DNA of 64,000 nt from Haloarcula rubra (GTDB taxonomy: Archaea > Halobacteriota > Halobacteria > Halobacteriales > Haloarculaceae): assembly GCF_019599465.1 (NCBI RefSeq), contig NZ_RKLR01000003.1:496001-560000 (forward strand), given 5' to 3'. Both the position numbers and the translations under genes were made by a program. Positions 52,157-61,421 of this stretch are shown here, in pieces. The notes under the pieces were generated by a model. That model was not told the DNA's origin. It made no database searches and saw only the letters and a list, made by a program, of their open reading frames with translations. How positions within the stretch are numbered: position 1 is the first letter of the stretch; the number at the start of each line of letters is the position of its first letter.

Positions 52157-53074
52157 TCAGAAACGAGGGTCGTCCGGCCCGCCGGCCGGGCCACCGCCGG
52201 GCGGTTTGCCGCCGCCGAGGCCCTCGTCCAGCGAGGGTTCGCCCGCCCCCTCCACGTCCGCCGTCGTCCCGACGTGTCGCTGGAGGAACTCGGCGGTCCG
52301 CTCGTAGACGTCGTCGTAGAACGCCCCGTTGAACGGGAAGGCGTGACCGCCGGGGACCGGGTCGTACGTCACCTCTGTCAGCGGGTCGAGCGTCCGGGCC
52401 AGCAGTTCCGACTGGGCCGGCGGGAGCACGTCGTCGTCCTCGCCGTGGAGCAACAGCGTCGGCGGCATGGAGACGGTGGCCTGTGCGACCGGGGAGGCGA
52501 GTTCGTAGGCCTCGGGGACCTCCTCGGGGCCGCCGCCGAGGTACTGTCTGTCGATGTCCTCGTCTCCCGCCGCCGTCTCCGCCATCGCCCGGAAGTCGTA
52601 GACGCCCGCGTAGCCGACGACGGCCGACAGTTCCGAGGACGCGCCGGGGTAGAGGTCCGGTTCGAGGGCCGGGTCGTCGGCCGTCGCCGCGGCGAGTACC
52701 ACGAGGTTCGCGCCGGCCGAGTGGCCGACGGCGACGACTCGCTGTGGGTCCGCGCCGTAGGCGTCCGCCTCCGACCGACACCACTCGATGGCGGCCTTCA
52801 CGTCGACGAGTGCGGCCGGGAAGGTGTGTTCGGGTGCGAGGCGGTACTGCGGTTCGACGACGAGGTAGCCGTCCTCCGCGAGGTCGATAGCGTGCCGGGC
52901 GAACTCGCCCTTGTCGCCGACCGTGAACCCGCCACCGCGGACGAGGACGGCGACCGGTTTCGGCCCGCTACTGGCCGTCGACTCGTAGACGTCCAGCAGT
53001 AGCGTCTCGCCGCCCGCCTCGTGGAACGGGACGTCCCGGTCGACGGTGACCGTCGTCGGAGCGCGCTCTGTCAC
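52157..53074 (-). CDS. alpha/beta hydrolase (esterase-like, HSL group)
   Basis: 305 residues from GTG 53074 (VTERAPTTVTV), chosen because a TATA-like gtttttatt lies about 28 bp upstream. Nucleophile GHSAGANLVVLAA, Asp in LLHGEDDDVLPP, and His in PGGHAFPF form the triad. The oxyanion motif HGGG of the HSL group reads RGGG (VLVRGGGFTV). The C-terminal 25 residues are Gly/Pro-rich (GLGGGKPPGGGPAGG). Cytosolic; likely esterase, substrate unknown. A decayed hsp20 gene sits just upstream. Confidence 0.85.
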   Translation of the reverse strand: MTERAPTTVTVDRDVPFHEAGGETLLLDVYESTASSGPKPVAVLVRGGGFTVGDKGEFARHAIDLAEDGYLVVEPQYRLAPEHTFPAALVDVKAAIEWCRSEADAYGADPQRVVAVGHSAGANLVVLAAATADDPALEPDLYPGASSELSAVVGYAGVYDFRAMAETAAGDEDIDRQYLGGGPEEVPEAYELASPVAQATVSMPPTLLLHGEDDDVLPPAQSELLARTLDPLTEVTYDPVPGGHAFPFNGAFYDDVYERTAEFLQRHVGTTADVEGAGEPSLDEGLGGGKPPGGGPAGGPDDPRF

Positions 53075-53111
53075 GTCTCGTCCTGCGGTCGGCTGGAATA
53101 AAAACGCGTCG

Positions 53112-53433
53112 GGGTTCGCCCTCGGTTTCGATGCGCCTGCCGCGGGCGACGGCACCCTCGGAGACGGGCGGGCGGACTTCGAGGACACCGTTGGTGTAGC
53201 TCGCGGCGATGTCCTCGTCGTCCTCGTACTCTGCGGCGACGTTCAGCATCCCGTCGTCCCACGTCACGTCGATTTCCCCGACGCCGAACCCGGGCAGTTC
53301 GACGCTGAGGACGAACTCGCCGTCTTCCTCGTACAGTTCGTAGTCGTCGCTGCCTGTCTCGAACAGTTGGCTCGGGAGGTCGAGTCCTCGCGTCCACGAA
53401 CTCGGTGTCGTGGGCAGTGCCCTCGCTGTTCAC
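53112..53433 (-). pseudogene. decayed Hsp20 small heat-shock protein gene
   Basis: Starts at GTG 53433 (VNSEGTAHDTEFVDA); a frameshift follows, after which the Hsp20 frame reads GLDLPSQLFETGSDDYELYEEDGEFVL, SVELPGFGVGEIDVTWDDGMLNVAAEYEDDEDIAASYTNGVLEVRPPVSEGAVARGRRIETEGEP. The region normally between the WDDGMLNVAAE and IAASYTNGVLEV strands is shortened, removing part of the alpha-crystallin core. No stop ends the protein; it runs into the hydrolase promoter. So the gene is broken by at least two lesions. Confidence 0.65.
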
Positions 53434-53491
53434 CTCGATTCACTAGATGCTTGTTCGCGGTTCGGAAGAAATGTTTATAACCACGATACAT

Positions 53492-53506
53492 TGTTACAAA
53501 GTAACA
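53492..53506. promoter_or_regulatory. palindrome upstream of the hsp20 remnant
   Basis: TGTTAC-aaa-GTAACA, 6-bp perfect arms, about 15 bp upstream of a TATA-like ttataaac (minus strand, about 53474-53481). Likely an operator left from the heat-shock gene; it also lies about 110 bp before the sensor kinase on the other strand. Confidence 0.55.
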
Positions 53507-53613
53507 TATCAAATTCAGTGACTTCGTGTCGTCATTCCGGCACCATTTCGCCCCGAGACGCCGAATCTCGACCGGTAAAACAAAGTTGTCTTTTCGCATA
53601 CCCGTAGTCGACT

Positions 53614-55992
53614 ATGTACGGCTTCTTCGTGGCGTCACTGTACGCTACGGCCGTCATATCGCTCCTCTTTGCCGGCGTCGCGTGGCGCAAGCGGGGCGAC
53701 CCGGGCGGGACGCCGATGGTCGTGTTCCACCTCGCTCTGGCGGTGGGAGCGGCGGCGTACGCCCGCGACATCGTCGCGACGACGCTCGCGGCACAACTCC
53801 CGTGGGCGATGGTCTCGGCGGTCGCACAGGGCGTCACCGCCATCGCTTGGCTCTACGCGGCACTCCAGTACTCCGGGTTCGAGCGGACGCTGACGCGCCG
53901 TGTCGTCGGGCTCCTGTCGCTCGAACCCGTCTTGCTCGCCCTCGGGTTCCTCACGCCGGCGGTGACCATCGCCGAGTGGCCCAGTACGGGACTGACCGGG
54001 TCGCTCCTGCAAGCGGGCGAGACCACGTTGACGACGCTGTTCTTCTTCCACTCCGTGACGATACTGCTCGCCGCACTGGCCGGGACGATTCTGCTGATTC
54101 GGCTGTTCGTCCGGTCGCGCCACCTCTACCGGACCCAGTCCGCCGCCGTCCTCGTCGCCGCGCTGACACCGTGGACGGTCGGGCTGACGCAGAACTTCTT
54201 CGTCAATCTCCCGGAGGACGCGAGCATCTTCGCGTGGGGCCTCTCCGGGATGGCACTCACCGCCGGTCTGTACACGTTCAAGAAACTGGACCCGGTGCCG
54301 GCGGCGCAGGCGGCCATCGTCGAGAACATGGGTGACGGCGCAGTCGTTCTCGACGTGGACGGGGTCGTCGGCGACGCGAACCCCGCCGCACGGCGACTGC
54401 TCGGGTTCGAGAGCGAGTCACTCGTAGGCCGGCACATCGCCGACGTGGTCGACGGCTGGGACGGCCTCGACTGGGACGACCCTGACGCCTCCGGCTGGCA
54501 AGAACTTCCCCTCACAGGCGACGGCGACCCCCGCTTCGTCGAGGTCGAGGTGTCGCCGTTCACCGACCGGTTCGACGACGTCGTCGGGCGCCTCGTCGTC
54601 CTCCGGGACGTCACCGAACGAAAGCGCCGCGAACAGCGACTCGCACAGTACAAGACCATCTTCGACGCGGTGAACGAACCCGTCTACGTCCTCGACGAGA
54701 ACGACAACTTCGTTCGATACAACGCGCCCTTCGCCGACCTCGTGGGATACGACGAGTCGGCCCTCGTCGGCAGTCCGTTCGCCGCCGTCCTCGCCGGTGG
54801 CGAGACGGCCACGGACGGCGACGGGGTGACGGAGGTCACTATCACTACGGCCTCGGGCGAAGAGGTGCCCTGCGAGGCCGACCTCGCGGCGGTGGAGTTG
54901 GCCAGCGGTGCGACGGGCCGGGTCGGCATCGTCCGCGACATCTCCCAGCGGAAGGCCATGGAGTCGGAACTGGCACAGACGACCGAGCGCCTGGAGACGC
55001 TGGTCGAAGCGTCGCCGCTCGCCATCGTCGCCCACGATACCGAGGGCGTCGTCGACGTCTGGAACCCCGCGGCGGAGTCGCTGTTCGGGTGGCGCGCCGA
55101 GGCGGTCCGCGGCGAACCACTCCCGATAGTGCCCGACGACAGAGAGACGGAACTGATGGAGCGTCACCGGGAGGTCCAGTCCGGAAACCGGCTCACCGGC
55201 TACGAAACCGAACTCGAACGCGAGGACGGGAGTCTATTCAGTGCCGCCGTCTCGGCGGCCCCCATCACCGACACGAACGGCACCGTCGTCGGCACCGTCT
55301 CCGTCATCGCGGACATCAGCGAGCGGAAGGCCCAGCAACGGCTGCTCGAACGCCAGAACGAGCGCCTCGACGAGTTCGCGAGTCTGGTCAGTCACGACCT
55401 CCGGAATCCGCTACAGGTGGCGACTGGCAACCTCGAACTGGCCCGCGCCGACGCGACGGGGACGGTACGCGACCGAATCGACGCGGCCGGGGACGCGCTC
55501 GAACGGATGGAGGCGCTCGTCGACAAGACACTGTCGCTCGCTCGGGAGGGCCGCGACATCGGCGCGACCGAACGCACCGACATCGGCGCTCTCGCCGAGC
55601 GAGCGTGGCGAACGGTCCAGACCGAGGGCCACTCGCTCTCGGTCGACGCCTCACCGACGGTTGAGTGTGACCCCGACCGCGTCGCGGAACTGTTCGAGAA
55701 CCTGTTTCGGAACGCCGTCGAACACGGTCAGAACGGTACAGACGCTCCACTCACGCTCACCGTCGGCGAGTTGCCCGACGGGTTCTACGTCGCGGACGAC
55801 GGCGTCGGCGTCCCGGCCGACGTCCGTGACCGCGTGTTCGAGTCGGGGTACACCACCTCGCCGGACGGCACCGGGTTCGGCCTCGCCATCGTGCAGACCA
55901 TCGCCGACGCCCACGGGTGGGACGTGACGCTCACCGAGAGCGAGTCCGGCGGCGCGCGCTTCGAGTTCGCCGGCGTGGAACGGACGACCTGA
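53614..55992 (+). CDS. membrane sensor histidine kinase with three PAS domains
   Basis: 792 residues. A seven-helix N-terminal membrane module (about 1-220, MYGFFVASLYATAVISLLFAGVAW..., ending before LDPVPAAQAAIVE) of the HisKA_7TM type, then three PAS domains (about 230-345, 350-455, 465-570), a HisKA helix with SHDLRNPLQVATGNL (phospho-His), and a HATPase (N box LFRNAVEHG, G boxes DDGVGVPADV and DGTGFGLAIV). No response regulator is adjacent, as is usual for haloarchaea, so its partner is unknown. It meets gltX end to end with no gap. Confidence 0.9.
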   Translation: MYGFFVASLYATAVISLLFAGVAWRKRGDPGGTPMVVFHLALAVGAAAYARDIVATTLAAQLPWAMVSAVAQGVTAIAWLYAALQYSGFERTLTRRVVGLLSLEPVLLALGFLTPAVTIAEWPSTGLTGSLLQAGETTLTTLFFFHSVTILLAALAGTILLIRLFVRSRHLYRTQSAAVLVAALTPWTVGLTQNFFVNLPEDASIFAWGLSGMALTAGLYTFKKLDPVPAAQAAIVENMGDGAVVLDVDGVVGDANPAARRLLGFESESLVGRHIADVVDGWDGLDWDDPDASGWQELPLTGDGDPRFVEVEVSPFTDRFDDVVGRLVVLRDVTERKRREQRLAQYKTIFDAVNEPVYVLDENDNFVRYNAPFADLVGYDESALVGSPFAAVLAGGETATDGDGVTEVTITTASGEEVPCEADLAAVELASGATGRVGIVRDISQRKAMESELAQTTERLETLVEASPLAIVAHDTEGVVDVWNPAAESLFGWRAEAVRGEPLPIVPDDRETELMERHREVQSGNRLTGYETELEREDGSLFSAAVSAAPITDTNGTVVGTVSVIADISERKAQQRLLERQNERLDEFASLVSHDLRNPLQVATGNLELARADATGTVRDRIDAAGDALERMEALVDKTLSLAREGRDIGATERTDIGALAERAWRTVQTEGHSLSVDASPTVECDPDRVAELFENLFRNAVEHGQNGTDAPLTLTVGELPDGFYVADDGVGVPADVRDRVFESGYTTSPDGTGFGLAIVQTIADAHGWDVTLTESESGGARFEFAGVERTT

Positions 55993-57726
55993 TCAGGGGT
56001 GCGCGAAGTACGCGACGGACTCGCCCTCGGGCGCGATATCGTCTATCCGAGCGAAGCCGATGCGCTCGAACTGGAGCATCTCGTCGGCCTCGTAGTCGAG
56101 CACGCCCGGTTCTGCGACGCCGGTCACGTCGCCGTCCATCGTCCGGAGGCGGAGTTCGGGACCGTCGGCCGGTGCCCAGTGGACCACGTCGACGCCCTCC
56201 TCGCGGACCGCCGAGATGTCGTCGCCGACGTACTCGAAGGCGTCGCGAGTGTGACGGACACAGCCGTAGCCCTTCAGCCAGACTCGCTCGCCGTGGCCCG
56301 GCAGGTCGTCGCCCTCGACGGCGACGCCGGCCGCGACCGGAATCTCGCGTCGGCCTCGGTCCTCGTGGTCCGGGTGGTAGGGTGGTTCGCCCGCGTCGGG
56401 GCCACCCACTATCTGTCGCTCGACGAGGCCGCCGTGGTCCTCGCTGTCCCGGACGAAGAAGGCGCGGTCGGTGTCGTCGTCTATCAGCTCGCGGTTGTTG
56501 GCGTACACCGACGACATCGCGAGGTCGACGTTCGACGTGGAGGTGCCGAGTTCGACCATCGCGTCGACCAGCGCCTCGCCCCGGATGCCGCGCCGCTCGA
56601 GACTCGCCACCGTCGGCGCACGCGGGTCGTCCCAGCCGTCGAGTTCGCCCTCGGCTATCAACTCGGCGATGGTCGAGGTCGACATCTGCACGTCGTAGGC
56701 GTCGACCTGCACGTGGCCCCAGTGGACGACTTCGGGGTACTCCCAGCCGAAGTAGTCGTAGACGAACTGCTGGCGCTTCGCGGAGTCCTGCAGGTCGATA
56801 CCGCGGATGATGTGTGTGATGCCCAGCAGGTGGTCGTCGACGCCGCTCTGGAAGTCCAGCATCGGCCAGCAGCGGTAGTCGGCGGCCGCCTCGCGCGGAT
56901 GGGGCGTATCTATCATCCGGAAGGCGACGAAGTCACGCAGGGCCGGGTTCTTGTGGGTGATGTCGGTGCGGACCCGGAGGACCATCTCGCCGCTGTCGTA
57001 CTCGCCGTCGACCATCGCGTCGAACTCCTCGTGGACGGTGGCGACGTCCTTCTCGCGGTGCGGACAGGCCTCGCCGCTGTTCTTCATGTCGGAGAACTCC
57101 CCCTGCGGGCACGAGCAGGTGTAGGCACCCTCGGCGTCGATGAGGTCACGGGCGTAGTCGTAGTAGGTCTCGACCCGGTCGCTCGCTTTGAACACGTCGT
57201 CGGGTTCGAAGCCGAGGTAGTCGATGGCGTCCAGAATCTGGTCGTAGGCGTCTAAGTCCGGCCGCTTCGTCTCGGGGTCGGTGTCGTCGAACCGGCAGAC
57301 GAACTCGCCGTCGTAGCGCTCCTTGTACGTGCCGATGACAGCGGCCATCCGGGCGTGGCCGACGTGCCACGGGCCGTTGGGGTTCGGCGCGACGCGCATC
57401 CGCACGGTGTCGTACTCCTCGACGTTTGGCAGGTCGGGGAGCGGGTGGTCCTCGCCTTCGTCCTCGGCCTCTAGTTCTTCGAGTTTCTCGGGCGCGAGTT
57501 CCGAGAGACGCTCGCGGCGTTCCTCTGCGTCCATGCCGTTGACTCGGTCGACGACCGGTGCTATGACGCCCGGAATCTCGTCGCCGTACTCCCGGAACTT
57601 CGGGTTCTCGCCCATGAGCGGCCCCATGATGGCCCCGACCTGTGCCTCGCTGTCGTGTTTGACCGCGTTGAGGAGGGCGTTCGTCTCGGCGGCCTCCTCG
57701 ATACGCTGGCGCAACGCGTCGTCCAT
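55993..57726 (-). CDS. gltX: glutamate-tRNA ligase (archaeal type)
   Basis: Class I aminoacyl-tRNA synthetase of the archaeal GlxRS type, 577 residues. N-terminal helical part (1-100, including an acidic EDEGEDH run), then HIGH box as PWHVGHARM, zinc-site-like CSCPQGEFSDMKNSGEACPHR, DYRCWPMLDFQSGVDDHLLGITHI, and KMSKS equivalent QMSTSTI. Archaeal GltX usually charges both tRNA-Glu and, indirectly, tRNA-Gln. Start at MDDALRQRIEEAAETNALLNA. Downstream kinase meets it without spacing. Confidence 0.93.
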   Translation of the reverse strand: MDDALRQRIEEAAETNALLNAVKHDSEAQVGAIMGPLMGENPKFREYGDEIPGVIAPVVDRVNGMDAEERRERLSELAPEKLEELEAEDEGEDHPLPDLPNVEEYDTVRMRVAPNPNGPWHVGHARMAAVIGTYKERYDGEFVCRFDDTDPETKRPDLDAYDQILDAIDYLGFEPDDVFKASDRVETYYDYARDLIDAEGAYTCSCPQGEFSDMKNSGEACPHREKDVATVHEEFDAMVDGEYDSGEMVLRVRTDITHKNPALRDFVAFRMIDTPHPREAAADYRCWPMLDFQSGVDDHLLGITHIIRGIDLQDSAKRQQFVYDYFGWEYPEVVHWGHVQVDAYDVQMSTSTIAELIAEGELDGWDDPRAPTVASLERRGIRGEALVDAMVELGTSTSNVDLAMSSVYANNRELIDDDTDRAFFVRDSEDHGGLVERQIVGGPDAGEPPYHPDHEDRGRREIPVAAGVAVEGDDLPGHGERVWLKGYGCVRHTRDAFEYVGDDISAVREEGVDVVHWAPADGPELRLRTMDGDVTGVAEPGVLDYEADEMLQFERIGFARIDDIAPEGESVAYFAHP

Positions 57727-57771
57727 GGTCGAAGCGTGCGGCGGGAGGCCCCAAAACGGCGTCGGGTTCGG

Positions 57772-58701
57772 TCAGACGTCGAGATGAGCGCCGACCCGAC
57801 GCAGTGCGTCGAGGCCGGTCACCTCGCCGGATTCGTCCGGGACGGTCCACAGGTCGAGGTCTGGTAGCGACTCGCCGAGCGTCTCGAGCGCCGCCTCCTG
57901 TACGGCCCGTTTCCCGCGACAGCGCTCGCAGTCCCCCGCGTCCTCGATCAGTTTGTTCACCACGAGCGTCGTCACCGGCACCTCGAACTCGCGCAACTGG
58001 TCGACCAATCGCTCGCTCTCCCGGACCGCCATCGTCTCCGGTATCGTGACGACGCGGAACTCGGTCCGGTCGGGGTCTCTGAGGACTCCACCGACCCGCT
58101 CCATCCGGTCGCGCATCGCCGCGAAGTCGTCGCGCCCCTCGTCTCGACGACTCGCCATCGGTCCGAACAGCATCGTCCGGGTCGTGTTCACCTTGCGTCG
58201 GACCTGGTCGCGCAGGTCCAGCGCCGTCCGCATCCCCCGGTCCACGACGCGCGGGAGGTCCAGCAGTCTGAGCGTGTGCCCCGTCGGCGCGGTGTCGAAC
58301 ACCACCCGGTCCCACCGGTCGCCGTCGACGTACGTCGCCAGCCCCTCGAGCGCGGCCAGTTCGTCGCTCCCGGGCATCACGCCCGAGGTGAAGAGCTCCG
58401 TTATCTCGTCCTCGTCGAGGCGGATGCCGGCACTCGAGAACTCCTCGGCCAGCGCCTCGAACAGCGCCCGGTAGCGGTCGACGCCCGCCTGCGGGTCGAC
58501 TTCGACGCCCCAGAGGTTCTCGCGTATCTCGACAGGAGCCCCACCGATTGTCGTCTCGACGGCGTCGCCAAGCGAGTGGGCCGGGTCCGTCGAGACGACG
58601 AGCGTCTCGTGGCCCCGTCTGGCGAGCGAGAGCCCCGTCGCCGCCGCGATGGTCGTCTTGCCGACCCCGCCTTTGCCGCCGTAGAGGACGAACGCAGTCA
58701 C
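57772..58701 (-). CDS. ArsA/Get3 (TRC40) family ATPase
   Basis: Anion-transporting or tail-anchored-protein targeting ATPase, 309 residues. P-loop GGKGGVGKTTIAAATG, switch I STDPAHSLGD, switch II FDTAPTGHTLRLLDLP, and a CERC pair near 265 (CGEC-like, as in Get3 zinc sites). GTG 58701 (VTAFVLYGG) is supported by a TATA-like gttaagcc about 28 bp upstream. A single nucleotide-binding domain favours Get3-like over the two-domain ArsA; client proteins unknown. Confidence 0.88.
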   Translation of the reverse strand: MTAFVLYGGKGGVGKTTIAAATGLSLARRGHETLVVSTDPAHSLGDAVETTIGGAPVEIRENLWGVEVDPQAGVDRYRALFEALAEEFSSAGIRLDEDEITELFTSGVMPGSDELAALEGLATYVDGDRWDRVVFDTAPTGHTLRLLDLPRVVDRGMRTALDLRDQVRRKVNTTRTMLFGPMASRRDEGRDDFAAMRDRMERVGGVLRDPDRTEFRVVTIPETMAVRESERLVDQLREFEVPVTTLVVNKLIEDAGDCERCRGKRAVQEAALETLGESLPDLDLWTVPDESGEVTGLDALRRVGAHLDV

Positions 58702-58763
58702 GGCTACGCGTAGGTGTCAGACTGGCTTAACGCTCGGGTCGGCCGCGTGAAAAGGCGGTGAGG

Positions 58764-59804
58764 TCAGTACTCGCGTTCGACGAGGTAGTTCGCGATGCCG
58801 TCCAGCAGGTCGCGGGCCTCGTTGTCCGGGAGTACTTCGAGGTTCTCTTTCCCGCTCGTGACGAGTTCCTGCGCTCGGTCACGGGCGTACTCGATAGAGC
58901 CGGCCTCGCGGAGCGTCGCGACCGCCTCGTCGATTTCGGCCTCGGACACCTCGTCGACCGAGTCGGTGTCGACGAGGTTCTCGACGTCGACGCCCTGCTG
59001 GCGGGCGTGCAACGTCACGAGGGTCTGCTTGTTCTCGACGAGGTCCGACCCGCGCTGCTTGCCCAGTTTCTCCGAGGGCGTCGTCAGGTCCAGCAGGTCG
59101 TCCTGAATCTGGAAGGCCCGGCCCACGTCCAGTCCGTGGTTGTACAGGGCCTCGACCGTCTCCTCGTCGGCCCCGAGCAGCGTCGCCGGGATGGCGGCGG
59201 CGGCGCCGTACAGCACCGCCGTCTTCAGTTCGACCATCTCCAGGTACTCGTCGGGCGTGACCGCCTCGCGCTGTTCGAACTCGATGTCCAGCGACTGCCC
59301 CTCGCAGATGCGCGTACACGTCTTCGCGAGACGCTTGTTGGCGGCGACGCTCCTGTCGTGGGCGGCGCCGGTCTCGAGCAGGAACTCGAAGGCCTTCGAG
59401 TACAGCGTGTCGCCGGCGAGAATCGCCGTCGAGAGGTCGTACTCCTTGTGGACGGCCGGGACCCCGCGGCGGAGGTCGTCGTCGTCCATGATGTCGTCGT
59501 GGATGAGCGTGAACGTCTGGATGACCTCGATGGCCAGCGCCGCCGAGAGCACGTCGACCTGCCCGCCGTCGAGTCTCGGGAAGTCACGGTAGTCGACCGA
59601 GAGCGGGTCGACGTCCAGCAGGGACTCCGCGACCAGCAACAGCACGGTCGGCCGGAGTCGCTTGCCGCCGGCGTCCAGCAGGTAGCGAGTCGCCTCGTAG
59701 AGATGCTCGGGCCGCGTCACTGGAAGCTCCTCGGGGAGGGCCTCGTTGACCCGCTCCCGGCGGGCGAGGATGGCTTCTTCGACCTGCTGATAACCTTCGG
59801 ACAT
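58764..59804 (-). CDS. idsA: polyprenyl (geranylgeranyl-type) diphosphate synthase
   Basis: Chain-elongating prenyltransferase for archaeal ether lipids, 346 residues. First Asp-rich motif LIHDDIMDDDDLRRG and second QIQDDLLDLTTPSEK; GGKRLRP near residue 50. C20 versus longer product cannot be read from sequence with certainty. It starts 4 bp after rnj stops, so the two are co-transcribed, and lies near ipk and mvk, which make its substrate. Confidence 0.9.
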   Translation of the reverse strand: MSEGYQQVEEAILARRERVNEALPEELPVTRPEHLYEATRYLLDAGGKRLRPTVLLLVAESLLDVDPLSVDYRDFPRLDGGQVDVLSAALAIEVIQTFTLIHDDIMDDDDLRRGVPAVHKEYDLSTAILAGDTLYSKAFEFLLETGAAHDRSVAANKRLAKTCTRICEGQSLDIEFEQREAVTPDEYLEMVELKTAVLYGAAAAIPATLLGADEETVEALYNHGLDVGRAFQIQDDLLDLTTPSEKLGKQRGSDLVENKQTLVTLHARQQGVDVENLVDTDSVDEVSEAEIDEAVATLREAGSIEYARDRAQELVTSGKENLEVLPDNEARDLLDGIANYLVEREY

Positions 59805-59808
59805 GTGG

Positions 59809-61155
59809 TTATTCCGTGAGCTGAATCATGTTGCCGTTACGCGTCACGTGCAGGTCGCGGCCGACCTTGTAGCCCATGTCCTCGGCGAGGTCCACGTACG
59901 GCGCGAACCCTTCGAGGCTCTGGTGGGCCGGGATGACGTGCTGGGGCTGGAGGGCGTCCAGCATCTCGTAGTGGCCCTCCTGTCGGAGGTGGCCGGAGAC
60001 GTGGATGTCGTCGTAGATGCGGGCGCCCTGCATGCCCAGCAGTTTCTCGGACTGGTAGCGCTGACCCTCGTTGGTCGGTTCCGGGATGACCCGGGCCGAG
60101 AACAGCACCTTGTCGCCGTCGTCTAGCTCGTAGGGCGTCTCGCCGCGGCCCATACGGGTGAGCATCGCGCGTGGTTCGCCCTGGTGGCCGGTGACGATGG
60201 GCAGGAAGTTCTCCTTGCCCTCGTTCATGATGCGCTTGAACGTGCGGTCGACGGACTTGCGGTGGCCGTACATCCCGAGGTCCTCCGGGAAGTCGACGAA
60301 GTCCAGTCGTTCGGCGGTCCCGGAGTACTTCTCCATCGAGCGACCCAACAGGACTGGCTGGCGGCCCATGTCCTCGGCGAACTCGACGAGCGACTTCACA
60401 CGTGCGATGTGCGAGGAGAACGTGGTGGCGACGATACCGCCGTCGTAGTCCTCGATACTCGTCATGACGTCCTTGAGGTGGCGACGCGCGACGGACTCGG
60501 AGGGCGTGCGGCCCTTCCGGCCGGCGTTCGTACAGTCCTCGATGTAACAGAGGACGCCGTTGCCCTCGCGGCTGATCTCTCGGAACCGCTTCATGTCGAT
60601 GGGGTCGCCGATGACCGGCGTGTGGTCCATCCGCTTGTCGAGGCCGTAGACGACCGACCCCTCCGGCGTGTGGAGGACCGGGTTGATGGCGTCGATGATG
60701 GAGTGAGTGACGTTGACGAACTCCAGTTCGTTGCGCTCGCCGATGTTCATCGTCTCGCCGGCCTCCATCTTGACGAGGTCGTTCTGGACCCCGAACTTCT
60801 CCTCGCCCTTGATCTGCTGTTTGACGAGTTCGATGGTGAACGGCGTCGCGACGATGGGGGCGTCGTATCGGTGCGCGAGTTTCGAGATGGCGCCGATGTG
60901 GTCGAGGTGGCCGTGTGTCGGCACGATGGCCTTCACGTCACCTTCGAGGTCGGACATCACCCGGTCGTCCGGGATAGCGCCCATGTCGATGAGGTCGAGC
61001 GAGTGCATGCGCTCGGTCTCGACGTTGTCGTGAATCAGTACCTTCGAGAGGTTCAGTCCCATGTCGAAGATGACGACGTCGTCACCTGCACGGACGGCCG
61101 TCATCTGACGGCCAACTGCCTCGTATCCGCCGATTGTTGCGATTTCGACTTCCAT
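59809..61155 (-). CDS. rnj: ribonuclease J
   Basis: 5'-3' exoribonuclease of the MBL/beta-CASP family, 448 residues. MBL zinc site [12 protein letters not shown], later ligand [10 protein letters not shown], and beta-CASP parts [31 protein letters not shown] and HVIPAHQ. Conserved next to idsA in archaea (an isoprenoid-RNA decay neighbourhood). Start ATG 61155 is followed upstream by a long leader of about 220 nt. Confidence 0.92.
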   Translation of the reverse strand: MEVEIATIGGYEAVGRQMTAVRAGDDVVIFDMGLNLSKVLIHDNVETERMHSLDLIDMGAIPDDRVMSDLEGDVKAIVPTHGHLDHIGAISKLAHRYDAPIVATPFTIELVKQQIKGEEKFGVQNDLVKMEAGETMNIGERNELEFVNVTHSIIDAINPVLHTPEGSVVYGLDKRMDHTPVIGDPIDMKRFREISREGNGVLCYIEDCTNAGRKGRTPSESVARRHLKDVMTSIEDYDGGIVATTFSSHIARVKSLVEFAEDMGRQPVLLGRSMEKYSGTAERLDFVDFPEDLGMYGHRKSVDRTFKRIMNEGKENFLPIVTGHQGEPRAMLTRMGRGETPYELDDGDKVLFSARVIPEPTNEGQRYQSEKLLGMQGARIYDDIHVSGHLRQEGHYEMLDALQPQHVIPAHQSLEGFAPYVDLAEDMGYKVGRDLHVTRNGNMIQLTE

Positions 61156-61421
61156 GGTTGTAGGTCCGAGTGAAAGCCGTCCGCTGGCCCGCGGTTGGTG
61201 CTGGCGACGACGGTAACTGCCGAAGCGGCGTCTCGATTCCCGTGGGCGTCGAGGCCGGCCGGGGAGACCCGTAGCCTCGCTGCCCGAAGTGGAAGGGACT
61301 CGCGTCCCGACGACTCTAGCCGTCGTCTGCCGGCCGCCGAACCGCGGTCCGCGGGCGGCCGTGCGCTCGGTTACGCGGAGTTACAACCCCGCTTCTTAAA
61401 ACGATGTGGGTTCCGGGGCGC
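61156..61421 (-). promoter_or_regulatory. long leader or promoter region of rnj-idsA
   Basis: A TATA-like gttttaag (minus strand, about 61393-61402) is about 240 bp before the rnj ATG and no nearer TATA is seen, implying a leader of about 220 nt. It starts with a possible hairpin gcgggg-ttgtaa-ctccgc. No coding frame is convincing. RNase enzymes often regulate their own messages, so control via the leader is possible. Confidence 0.45.
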
